The translations under genes and the position numbers were made by a program. This document shows positions 14,170 through 25,000 of a stretch of DNA of 64,000 bases, piece by piece. Numbering within the stretch: position 1 is the stretch's first letter; each line of letters opens with the position of its first letter. The DNA lies in NCBI GenBank assembly GCA_023079485.1, contig CM041083.1, positions 104,113,054 through 104,177,053 of the forward strand, written 5' to 3'. The stretch is from Archilochus colubris (lineage: Eukaryota > Chordata > Aves > Apodiformes > Trochilidae). The notes below the pieces were generated by a model. That model saw nothing but the letters and a program-made list of their open reading frames with translations, was not told the DNA's origin and did not search any database.

Positions 14170-14930
14170 TGTGGTTTAGGCCCAGACAGTATCTACCAAG
14201 CTCACTTACCGCACACCCCAACTATGGGATTGGGAGGAGGAAACCCACTTAGAGGCTTGTTAATGGAGACAAGCAGAGGGAGGTTTTTACACCCCAATTA
14301 CGGTAAAAGGTGAAAACAGACAGATTCAACTTGGGAAGAAAAAAAATACTGTTTTAAAATACAAGGAGAAGGAGATCACACAAACAGATCTTTTAACCTT
14401 CCCCCTCACCGCTTCCTCCTTCCCAGTCCCGGATCTCTTCCCTGCTGCCTCCCCCTCAGCAGCACAGGAGTCAGGCAGGGGGTGTTCAGGGTCAGTTCCC
14501 CACGTGGAGTTTCTGCCGCTCCTTCCTCCTCAGGGGGAGGACTCCTCACGTTCTTCCCCTGCTCCAACGCGGGGTCCCTCTCCCGGGAGAGTCCTTCAGG
14601 AACCCCTGGGACACGAGTCCCTCCCACAGGTGCAGTCCCTCAGGCACAGTCTGCTCCCACCTGGGCTGCACACAGAGTCACGGCTGCTGCGGGAGCAGTC
14701 ACCTCCTCTGACACGGGGTCCTTCATGTGCAGATCCACATCTGACCCTCTCCGTGATCCTGCACAGGCTGCTGCTTCACATCTGCCCACCCGTGACTCTT
14801 CAGGGGCTACAAATCCACCTCTGCCCCACCATGGCCCTTCAGGGACTGCTCTGACAGTCTCTGCCATCTCACCATGGGTTACAGGGAAATTTCTGCTTGG
14901 GTGCTTGTCCTTTGGGTGAAATATCACTCC
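14170..14930 (+). mobile_element. Degraded avian LTR (endogenous retrovirus long terminal repeat), probably truncated at its 3' end
   Basis: The segment opens with TGTGGTTTAGGCCC and continues through a patch resembling 'ccaattacggtaaaaggtgaaaacagac'-type LTR sequence. A strongly GC-rich stretch follows, with phrases such as gccgctccttcctcctcagg and repeated motifs of the form c-c-t-t-c-a-g-g near 14592, 14636, 14804 and 14838. This composition and order match a large bird LTR family that I recognise in general form. It stands out sharply from the AT-rich intron around it. No TG...CA right end or target duplication is clear, so the 3' end is probably lost; the right boundary is approximate. 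Open frames here (for example 14482-14919) are by-products of GC richness and not genes. Confidence 0.7.
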
Positions 14931-17405
14931 AGATTTCTTAATTTCTTAATGTATCCCTGACTAGAAAATAAAAAATTATCTGACTTAAGATAATTTGTCT
15001 GAATCAAGCCCTTAGCACAGTCCTCATTTTTTAAAATGCTTTTACATTTACATTTTGGAGATTCTGATTTGGGGCTCTCTCTTCATGTGGTGGATTTTTA
15101 GTCTGTGTTGTATGATGTTAAAAATGTTAATACTTATAGTTGTGGAGATGACAGTCCATACCTCGCCTATTCTTTTAAATTATAAGAAAGCAAGTACTGT
15201 AGGTATGCAAAATGCCCCTATTATCTTAAATGCTTTTACCTGCAATATAGAAGCATAGGCTACCTTTTCAATTATAAGACTTTGTAAATATGATCTGATT
15301 TTTCATGTGTGTTAAATCAAACCACATGATGTTACCTAGGAAGGAAAGGTAGTAAGGTTCAGTATTCATTAAAGGAGTAAACATATTCTGAGAAACCATG
15401 CATTGGAAGAAAGTGCTTATCTAGAAATTGTTGTGAAGTAACCACATTTTGTGCCTCATGAACACTGAGATGAGATTTCTGATCCCTGTGTTGAACACAT
15501 TAGATGCAAAAGCTGTCTTGCAGGAAAAAGTCAATTCATGTAGTTTTCCTTCAAGGGGCTTCCACAACTAACTTAATTTCCAGGAGAAAAGCCAAGGCTC
15601 TGAGTCTTAGCACTCTAAGATTCCTGACCATAAAAAAAGTTAGAAAAGAGGCATATACAGTTTGGTTTTTTCTTCTTAGAATTACACTAGCATGAGATGG
15701 CACACTATGAAGACTCTTTGATAGTAAATTTTTTGTATTAAGGTGTTTAGCTGATGAAATATATGCAGTTTTTTAAGTTCTATGAAAATCAAGGAGCACT
15801 TGAAATGCTTATTAAAACATTTGGAAAAGAAAAATGAGCTTCTGTATCTGGTAAATAAATTTCAAGGAAGACATGCTTTAGTTATTTGGATGAAACAACT
15901 TGCTCTCCTATAAAAATAAGGGCTGAATAATTACTTTTAAAATGCTGCTGTCATTGACCAGTGTAGCAGCCTTGATCTGCTTCTACTGATAACAGTTCTT
16001 TTCGGTAAAAGCCTCTGTGCTTGCATGCAGCAGCAGCATAATGTCACAACAAATACGCTTTTTTGACAAAGGCAAACACAGAAAGAAGTTGAAAATACAC
16101 ACTTCAGAAACAAGGAAGTGTGTTTAAACCATTCATGAAGTTAAACTTACTACTTAGCTGAATATGCTCAGTCTGGTCTCTGATAAACCTATTAACAACT
16201 TTCTAGCCTTAGTTAGACTGCTTGTGAGAAGAGTAAAACAGAATTTCCAGTGACCCATCTAGAAATATCTAGGAGATATTTATCAAAGTAAAAATATATG
16301 CATATATATTTTAAATATTAAAAGATATGACACGAGCTGTAATAGACAATTCTCATTTGGAATTAAAGTGCTAGAGGGTTTTTTTTTACTTTCAGTACTA
16401 TAAAGAATATACAATCATTGTACAATATCGTAAGAGTGGGATTAAAATAAAAATAATTTACAAATAAGTATTCAGTAGATTAAAAATATTGCTTACCCAA
16501 AACATAAATAGAAGAGCAGGAAAAGAGCTACTCTCTGTTTTCTAAACACTGTTAAATTGTTCCTGCTGTTGAGAGAAACAGTAAGTAGAACAGATAATTC
16601 TTGTTACAAATGGCATCGTGATCTGGAAATTATACTTTTGGTTGCAAACCAGTAGTTTCGTAGGTGTCGGACTCTGTGTTGGTCAATATGTTTAACATAA
16701 TGATTTATAAGCAGGTTTGTAAGGAGGATGCCCCATGTTTTTGCTTCTCTGTAGCTTGTTGATTTCATAAGGAACTGATATAAAGTTTATTCTAAATAAT
16801 GTACGGATGGCATTTTTTTTTCCCTGAAGTAGATAGAATACCTTTCAACATTTTGGGTATTCTTTTATTATTTTTTTTCCTTCTAGATTTATTCACTCAG
16901 TTAAAAATGTCTCTTTGCAAAATTTTCATAAAGTCAGTGAGAATTTTATGAACTCTTATACACTGATGAAAAATTGGAGACTGAATGTGATTTCTCAAGA
17001 CATTATGAAATCAGCAAATGAACAGATTAGACATATAAGTAAGTCTTGTAGATCACCTCCCTTTGCCATACAAGGGCTGGCTGAAGAATTTCTCATCCTC
17101 AAGAATAACTGTTGTGATTTCTGGGATAATGTCTTTCAAGGGCTTGATGTTGCCTAATGCTAAATATAATTAGTAGATATTCTCTTCCTGAGAATTTCAG
17201 CACAGAAAGTCTCAGGAGAGGAAAAAAAAATACCAAAATAAAGGCTCAAGAAACTAAAAGCTGAATACTGGTATTTTCATGCTCCATAATAAATGGGCAC
17301 ATCAAGCAATTGAAATGTCTATATGAACATGAATGCTTGGATAGGGGTATACAGCTTTTTGTACTAAAACAGTAACTGTATTTGTACATTACTTGCTTTT
17401 TTCAG

Positions 17406-17593
17406 ATGCTCCAACATTTGTTTCAAATCAAACCATGTATTACTCTTGGGAAGGCAATCCCATCAATATAAGCTGTGAAGTGCTAGCAAATCCACCTGCC
17501 TCAGTTCAGTGGAGAAGAGGAAAATTAGTTTTACCAGCAAAAAATACAACACATCTGAAGACCTATGGCACAGGAAGAAAGCTGATTCTAGAG
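17406..17593 (+). CDS. NCAM2: NCAM2 exon: first half of Ig-like domain 5
   Basis: This 188-nt exon enters in phase 1 (AT completing Tyr) and exits in phase 0 after ILE. It encodes [20 protein letters not shown], then the first canonical Ig cysteine in ISCEV and the core Trp in VQWRRG. Three N-glycosylation sequons are visible (NQT, NIS and NTT). The acceptor follows ttgcttttttcag and the donor is GTAAGG at 17594. The 'WEG...ISC...W' pattern and the PAKNTTHLK stretch match NCAM2 Ig5. The residue run GTGRKLILE closes the exon ahead of the following Ig5 half. The open frame runs on past 17593 into the intron, so the exon end is set by the donor and by the phase of the next exon. Confidence 0.97.
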
Positions 17594-18572
17594 GTAAGGC
17601 TTAAAATGAAAATCAACATTAATTTCTTCCTCACCATTGCAAGTACTATTGAGTGCATTTCAAGATAAGCCTTGCAATTTAAAAGGTTAAAGCTTTTTTT
17701 TTTTTGCTTTCTTTTTTGCTTTCTTTTTTGCTTTCTTTTTTTAATTTCTTCCACCAAATAAATACATAAATAACTATGAAACTAACCCATCAGGTTAATA
17801 ATAAAAACTAAAATGGCTACCTGTTAGGAGCTTAGTATATACAAAATACTTGTATAGCTTCAGAAGAAAAAAAAGATAATAAACTGCAACTTGCTTTGAT
17901 AACAGCTGCCCCCTCTCAGAGGCACTGGATAAATAAGATGCAAGATCCCTTCTGTTATCTAAATGGTAAATGTAAGAACAAAACTGGAGAAAGGCCAAAG
18001 GCAAAAAGTGGATGCCCATCAAGGCATTAGTTCCCTGTGAAATCTATTATCTGTTTTGTTGTATATCCTTATTCACCTGTGTTTACAGTTGAGCCACGTC
18101 CTTAAGTCTTCCTTCACCTCTGACTGTCTGGTGTATTGTGAATCTTGCAAACAATAAAAAGTAGAATACGATCCTTGCATCATCTATAATAATCAGCAAT
18201 TTTCAGACCTTTCATTGTTTATTTCAAAGTATCAGTTAGTATAAACAATGTCTGTAAAAAAAAAATTTATAATTTTTTTTTCTTGTTCAAAAGTAAAACT
18301 GTAAAGGTAAACAATATCACCATCTTCCACTATTTGATTTTCTCATTCTATTTTGAGAAAGGGGAGTTTAACACGAAAAGGTGCGTATTTAGATCTCTCT
18401 TTAATGAGATATACTATGAATATTTAATGATATTTCATGAATATACTAAATAGGTTGAAATAAGAATACACCTGCATATTGTGTAAGGAGAAGATATTTG
18501 CATTTCCAAATTTTTAAGGAGCTTTGATATTTGATTAGAAATTAATATTTACTAACTATATTCAATTTAAAG
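17594..18572 (+). other. NCAM2: NCAM2 intron within Ig5 (979 nt)
   Basis: A short intron between the two Ig5 exons. It contains a pyrimidine-rich tandem repeat at 17693-17741 but otherwise nothing recognisable. The acceptor at 18571-18572 has an unusually poor pyrimidine tract (ttcaatttaaag). Confidence 0.93.
17693..17741 (+). repeat. T-rich 12-bp tandem repeat (GCTTTCTTTTTT x3)
   Basis: Three perfect 12-bp units follow a T run about 100 nt downstream of the Ig5 donor. The complementary strand reads as a Lys/Arg-rich open frame, which is an artefact of the repeat. Confidence 0.85.
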
Positions 18573-18669
18573 ATTGCTCCTACATCTGACAGTGATTTTG
18601 GATGGTATAATTGTACAGCCACAAACAGAATAGGAACAAGATATCAGGAGTATACACTTCGTCAAGCTG
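18573..18669 (+). CDS. NCAM2: NCAM2 exon: second half of Ig-like domain 5
   Basis: This 97-nt exon is in phase 0 at entry and phase 1 at exit. It encodes [20 protein letters not shown] and then [12 protein letters not shown]. The DFGWYNC segment is the second half of an Ig fold (D-x-G-x-Y-x-C), and its Cys pairs with the one in the previous exon. NCT is an N-glycosylation sequon that includes this Cys position. The donor is GTAAGT at 18670. The exon length of 97 nt equals, from memory, the corresponding NCAM1 exon, which supports the borders despite the weak acceptor. The final G joins AT of the FNIII exon to encode Asp. Confidence 0.96.
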
Positions 18670-21097
18670 GTAAGTTGCAATGTTATTTCTTTTTCTTTAA
18701 ATATTTTCTCTATTTTAATAAAAATTAAATTCAGATGCACTTTTCTCCATTTATTTTTTTCCAATGAAATATTTTCAATCAATTGAAACTTTTTTTCTTT
18801 TTGCCTTACTACATCCTACATATATAACAATGTCTTTTCATTACTTCAGTGGAGACACCTTGTTTCTCAGCAGTAAAAATATGAAAGAATTAGTAAAGTC
18901 TGTCTTCCTTTTTCTCCCTGGTATTTTCTTGATAAACCAAGAATGACAGAAGACTGAAATACTTCAGCAAAGAATTTTTACCCTCATTTGCACTTCTGGT
19001 TATTTAAAAGTAGAATTTGTCCCAGAGTGCTATATTCACTTTATTTAAGCTCTGAGATGTCCTGCAACCAATTAATACAGAATTTATGAATATTTTTAGG
19101 TCCATTTATTGTTGTATAGGCAAATAGAAATTTATGACTGCATGTTAATTCTTTGGCAGAAATAACTATTAGCTGAGAGTAAATGAGATTCTTGTTATTT
19201 CTTTCAATTGTGTTTTCTGGTGGAAAGAGCTAACACTTGTTCAGTAAGCTTTGTGGTCTCCCTTACTGGAGGGACAGTTGGATTCGCATACTTAAATGAT
19301 GCAAACTGTTCCAGCCTTAATGACACCTGTGGAGTTATAATACAGTTTACAGCACCAAAGTTACAACCATACAGAAAGCTGTACGTCCCTTGTGAGCATT
19401 ATTATAGACCATTTTCACCAAGTAACTTTCAGGTAATACATATGCCGGACTGCATAACTGTTTTTTTCCTGTATTTCTCCTGTATATATTTTGTTTTTAA
19501 AAGTTAAGGCTTGTATATTTTTTGTCATCTTGAATTTTTCTGCTATAACTTTTGATTAAATTGTATTTTATTTTTTTTTTTACTGATCTGAAATGAGCTC
19601 ACCCAGTCATAGGGAGGCTGTGTTATGTGACCTGGTAATTATTTTCTTTTGGTGTTTCAGGAGTTATAAAAAAGTTGTTTATTTTAAGAATTCTTAGAAG
19701 TTGAACACAGTACTGAAAGTTGTGCCATTGCCTCTGAAGGATAGATTAACAAGGCACACACTTTTACCATAAACACTACACTTTTTTTTTTTTAACAGTG
19801 GTCAGAAGAATGGAGCTTCCTAAAGTAGGAAAATGTTGATTTTATTGGGAAAAAACAATGGCACAATTTTATATCACCCAGAAGATCCATTCCCCTTCAC
19901 TGCACAACTTTTTTTGGATACTAGCTCTTAAAAATCTTATCTTCCTTTGATAGCTACAGGAGAATCATGCATGTAACCACCCTTAGTTCCATCTAAATCT
20001 TAATTTTGTAAAATATATTCTTTACTTTCCACCTTACAAAAGTCTCCCCAGCACAAGGACTCAAACAATCTAATTCATACCTAATATTTTTTTTTTCCTG
20101 TGAAAAAAAAATTCTGGAAGAGACCAGTTTGTAGAATCTTCAGTTATGTTAATGATCATTTACCTGGTTGATTCATTTATTTCAATTGAATTATTTGAAC
20201 AACTGAATTTCTGTATTAGTGCTACAATTATAATTGGAGCAGATCATCAGTACTGCATGGGACAGTAAATATGAAAAATGAGTACTTCCTGTGGTATTAA
20301 AAATTGTCATGATAGTACACCTCTAAAATTTGAGGAAAAACACAACTAATTCCATACCAACTATTCTGTCTCTAATTAAGAAATCTCAAGATTTTAGGGA
20401 AGTTATCCTTGATCTGAACAGATAAACTGTATCTATTATATATATATTACTTTTGCCATAATTTAATTTAGGAAGTTGATTTATCTCTCTAAAAATTTCA
20501 TGACTTGATTTTCTAAATATTTATGGCTTGCACAGGACTTTCAGGGTTACATTAAATTTATATAGAAAAAAAAAGACTGCACACTATCCTCTGATTTTAG
20601 TCAACTTCACCTATTTCTTTTCAATTGCATACTTTCTCTTTAGAGTAATGCATGCACCTGTTGATTTGACAGCAGCATTGGTTCTGTCTGTCCTGATGGA
20701 CAAGGGCCTACACTTGTCTCTAGAGTATTGTCTTCAAGATTTTTTACATACGAAGCTTCACTGGGAGGGAAAAGCAGGAAAAGAACGTGAAAGCTGCTAC
20801 AATAATTTCTCAATTTCTCTCAAAAACAGCAGATTTGCAACCAGAAAAGTTTCATAAAGCTGTAAACATATATTATAGGAACAGGAAGGAAAGACCCTGC
20901 TCGCACCCCTCTGGTATCTTACCTCTCAGGAGAGAAAAACGTGAGAAAATAGAACCAATGAAAACAGAGGAACACAGGTTGTGGTTATTGCTGTGCACTG
21001 CTTTTTTCATAAAGATGTACATACATGTAAAAGCATCTCAGCGTAGACCTGCTGATTTTTCTCTTAGATTTTCAAAACAGTATCTCATCACAATGCA

Positions 21098-21432
21098 TGG
21101 GAAGAGAAGGCTGAAAGGAGACTTTGCTCGCTACAGCTGCCTGAAAGAAGGTTGTAGGGAGGTGGCTGTTGGCCTCATCTCTCAAGTAACAAGCAATAGG
21201 ACAAGAGGAATTGGCCTAAAGTTTCACCAGGGAATGTTTAGATTAGATAATAGTGAAAATTTCATCACTGAAAAGGCTGTCAAGAACTGGAACAGTCTGT
21301 CCAGGGAAGTGGTTGAGTCATCATCCATGGAGATATTTTAATATGGGTATACATGATGCTTGGGGATGTGGTTTAGTGGTGGGCTTGGAAGTGCCAGGTT
21401 AATATTTACGCACAAAATGATTCTGTGCTACT
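21098..21432 (+). mobile_element. CR1 LINE, 5'-truncated 3' end, plus orientation
   Basis: The text runs in the typical CR1 3'-end order: gaagagaaggctgaaaggag, then gacaagaggaattggcctaa, then aactggaacagtctgtccag, then ggaagtggttgagtc, then gatgtggtttagtggtgggc, and a terminal aaatgattctgtgctact. It is diverged and truncated at the 5' side, where the limit is approximate. The 3' tail is interrupted exactly where an LTR begins. The 184-codon open frame covering this area is a chance frame through CR1 and the sequence before it. Confidence 0.9.
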
Positions 21433-22011
21433 TGTGATGGTTTAACCCCAGCTGTGAACTAACCAACTGGCAGACACACATTCTCTCTGCCTTAGCAGGA
21501 TAGAAGAGAGAATCAGAAGGCTAAAAGTGAGAAAAGCTATGGGTTGAGATCCAGATAGTTTTCCAGGTGAAGCAAATGGCACACTCACACACAAGACGAA
21601 GAATTCATTTACTGCTTCCCTTGGGCAGTCAGGTGTTCAGCCATCCACAGGACAGTAGGGCTCCATCATGTATAATGGTTACTTGCTAAGACAAATACCA
21701 TTACTCCTAAGGTCTGCCCCTTTTTTTTTTCTTCCTCCAGCTTTATAGGCTGACCAAGACACGATGCAGTAAGGAATGAGATGCCTTTGATCAGTTGGAA
21801 TCAGCTGTCCTGGCTGTGCTTCTGCACGGCTTCTTGTGCACCTGCACAAGAACATGGGAAGCTGAAAAGTCCTTCTTTGCTCAGCAGCAACTAAAATCAT
21901 CTGTTTATTATCAATATTTTTTGCATACCAAATCCCATACTAAATCCAAAACATAGTGCTGTTCTAGCTGCTAAGAAGAAAATTAACTCCATCACAGCTC
22001 AAGCCAGGGCA
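21433..22011 (+). mobile_element. Solo LTR of an avian ERVL-like endogenous retrovirus
   Basis: The element starts TGTGATGGTTTAACCCCAGC and ends in a CA dinucleotide (agccagggca), 579 bp in all. Internal text such as gggctccatcatgtataatg, agctttataggctgacc, cagctgtcctggctgtgctt and aagaagaaaattaactccatc follows an avian ERVL LTR family that I recognise in general form. The flanks ctact (21428-21432) and gtact (22012-22016) look like a 5-bp target-site duplication with one mismatch. No internal retroviral sequence adjoins it, so it is a solo LTR formed by recombination. No protein is encoded. Confidence 0.88.
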
Positions 22012-25000
22012 GTACTGCATGAGCATTTTAAGCTATGTATTTCTCTCCTGCTTTTATAAGTAATTAAACACAAACAATTCTCATAACTAATTGAAAAAGA
22101 ACATGACAGTTTGATTATTCATTGTATTTCAGCAAATTCTCACGAGAGCTTCTTGAAATGCAAGTGAGAGCAAATAAGTCCATGCAAGCTATAATCCTGT
22201 TTTGGCTTTTTAATATAGCTATATCAGAGATGCTACTGATGCCAGTTGTTCAAACAGCTTCCTATACTCTACTTTTGCCCATGCCACTTTGTTCAATTAA
22301 GTATATTATTTTAAGCATCCTGTATACACAAAGTCAGTGAAGATGGGGAATAATGACAGCAAAGGCAAATGAAGACATGGGAAAGACAAAAATTGACATT
22401 TACAGAAATCACATCCTTAACCTGTTTTACAGAATCAAGTCATGCTCAAAATATAACAAGGGTGATCAATAAATGACAAGGGCTAAAACCATCCAATTTA
22501 ACAGTATACTAATCTGGATTTTAGGTGCTGGCACTTTGGTGCTAGTTAATTGATGTTTTCCTTTTTTCTCCAAATACTTGTGTTTTCATACATGCAAAAT
22601 AAAATCAAAGAGGTAGGACTTAATGTTCCCTGGAGAATTAATGTAATAAAACCAGTAATCATTCTGTTCTGTTCCAAGACAGTGTTGCTGCTTCCAAAAT
22701 CCCGTTTGCCTCCACAAAAAAACCATGGGCAGATCTAAAATGTAGTTATCTTGCAATCCACATCTTTAGCAGAATATTAACTGAGCGATTTCACTGAAAA
22801 GCAAGCAGCATGTTTTCAATAAGCATGTGTGAAACTGTCAACATGGCAACAGTGTTTTTCTTTGTCTACCTGTATCTTACTTTCATTTATTATTTGTGGA
22901 TTTATTTGCTAGCTGTGGTCCTCTTTCCTAATTAATTCCTTATATTTCTAGAACTCCCAGTGATTTGTTAAAAGAAATCTCTTGCAGTTTTCCCCAAGCA
23001 AGACATCAAGGCAAGACTGAGCCTAACCTGTAGATTTAATATTGAATTTTTTCTCCATTCTAAGGATGTACAAACATGAACTATTGCATGGAGATCTTTG
23101 TAATCAAAGATCTACTCCCCATCTCTCAAGCCCCATCTATTTCCGTGCCATGGTCCTGGGACTACTGGGACTACTTAATGTTCAGAACTTAGACATGTTA
23201 TTTTCAGTCAACATTTTTGCTACATAAACCATGACAGGAAGAACTGTAGAATTGCACAAGGATGATACTAGAAAGAGATAGGAGACAAGAGCTAACTGAA
23301 GGATAACTGGAGCTAACTGGGTGATCAATCTCTGACACCATTACATGGTCTCACACCTCTACTTCCTTTTCTCAATTTACACTAGAGCTGCTAAACTCTC
23401 AGAAGGAAAAATGTTTTCTTCCATAAAACTATCAAATAAATAGCTTAGAAAAGAAAATTTACAGTGATAAATGGTGGACATTTATTAGACACGTTGGGTA
23501 ATAGTAGTAAGAGACTTGAAAGAGCATAAATGTATCAGTGAATATATATATATACTTCTAATTCTGTGTGTACTTTTCTGTCAGCTGCAATAATATTTCT
23601 GGAATCAAACCAACAGTACTTATTTTAAGGCAATGTATCTCCAAGTTCACTAGCTAAATAACTAGCTTTAGGCTCTGAGTACAAAATACACTAAGTACAA
23701 TTTTATACTTCTTATTTGGGGATATTTTTTATTTAATTTTTAAGGACTTCTTTAACATCATACATGAATACAGTCACACACTGAACAGAGCAAGAGATAC
23801 TGTGAAAAGATCAAGTCGATTAAACATCTTACTTTTTTTTTAATTACTTATTTTAATTTAAAAGCTGAAATTTGGTAAATTATCTCTTGATTTGACACAG
23901 TATAATGACAGCCGATAGTAGTGGAAGTGCCAAGAATGTATATCAGAATCTGTGCTACAACTAAGTGATCATTAGACTACAGAAAAGAAATCCTATACTT
24001 TTTTCTGCTAACTTATATCTGTAACAATATATGAAAGAGTAATCACTGCCCATAGCTAAACTCCTCTAAGATTAATTTGTTCATTTGTTTGGTTAGTTTT
24101 AAAGGAAGAAAAAAAAAGCACCCACAGATCTATCCTACCAAATGTAAACTTCAGAGTACACAACTTTGCAAATTATTCTTCACTACAAAACACTGAGCCA
24201 AAAATATTTAAATCTTAATACAAAATTTTAACTAAAATGCTGGAATGTTTAGCTCTATTAGGACCTTTACCATGGGTTTTTTACTTGCATGATCAAAATC
24301 ATACTCATTAGAGAACTATAGAATTAAATTCCATTCATTATGACTGTAATGATATTCTTTAGGAAAAAAATTATGGATTTGCATAATCTGAAAGAGATAG
24401 TAAATATTTAATTATTTCTTAATGAACTTGCTAGTATTTGTTCCTAACTGTGACTAGGAATGTGTCTCCTGTTGTATCTTCTTCTGGTGATTCATTCTTT
24501 TCTTAAGAACTAATAATAGTTCAACTCTGAAAACTGCTAAGTTACTGACATGTAGGTTGCTTGGACTGTGGGATACATATTTAAAAGTGTATCATGGATG
24601 TTTTGAAAATTAGTTTTAAACATACAGCATTGTGCTAGTTATGCAAAATATATTAGTGGTTTTTTACAGGAAATTCATTTGAAATCATGTCTTCATTTGG
24701 CAGAACTTATACTTTAATCTGCAGTAGAGAACATCAAGTTCTTCCTGAAGGATATCTTTTTCCCAGTGCCATTCTTATTATAGTGGATCATAATTTGGAC
24801 ATAAACACACAAGGAAAGGATATCTGCCTAACATTTTGAAAGTCATGAAAAGAGAGGATATGTAAATAGCACATTTTTGTTTCCCTACCGTTGACCAAGT
24901 AATTGTTTTGATCCAAACTGAAATAACAGTGAATTGCCTTGTAAAAACATGATAGAAAAACTAACATAAAAATAGCCTTAGTAAAAGTAAATATTGCAGT

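Larger units (their letters stand above)
6689..17405 (+). other. NCAM2: NCAM2 intron between Ig4 and Ig5 exons (10.7 kb)
   Basis: This is an AT-rich intron. It holds a degraded GC-richer LTR at 14170-14930 and a small tandem array at 11925-11976. Two unassigned patches with longer open frames lie at 9447-9773 and 10502-10759. A strong cryptic acceptor sits at about 16884, but no coding exon follows that keeps frame. The remainder shows nothing I can name. Confidence 0.85.

Noticed and set aside
14482..14919. 145-codon and overlapping 116-codon plus-strand frames
   Set aside because: They lie in a GC-rich LTR relic, overlap in different frames and have no splice or start context.
17563..17757. 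Lys/Arg-rich minus-strand frame resembling a nuclear-localisation-like peptide
   Set aside because: Produced entirely by the GCTTTCTTTTTT tandem repeat.
20787..21341. 184-codon plus-strand frame, the longest in the window
   Set aside because: Its second half is the CR1 3' region, which is noncoding in that frame; the first half matches nothing I know and has no exon borders.
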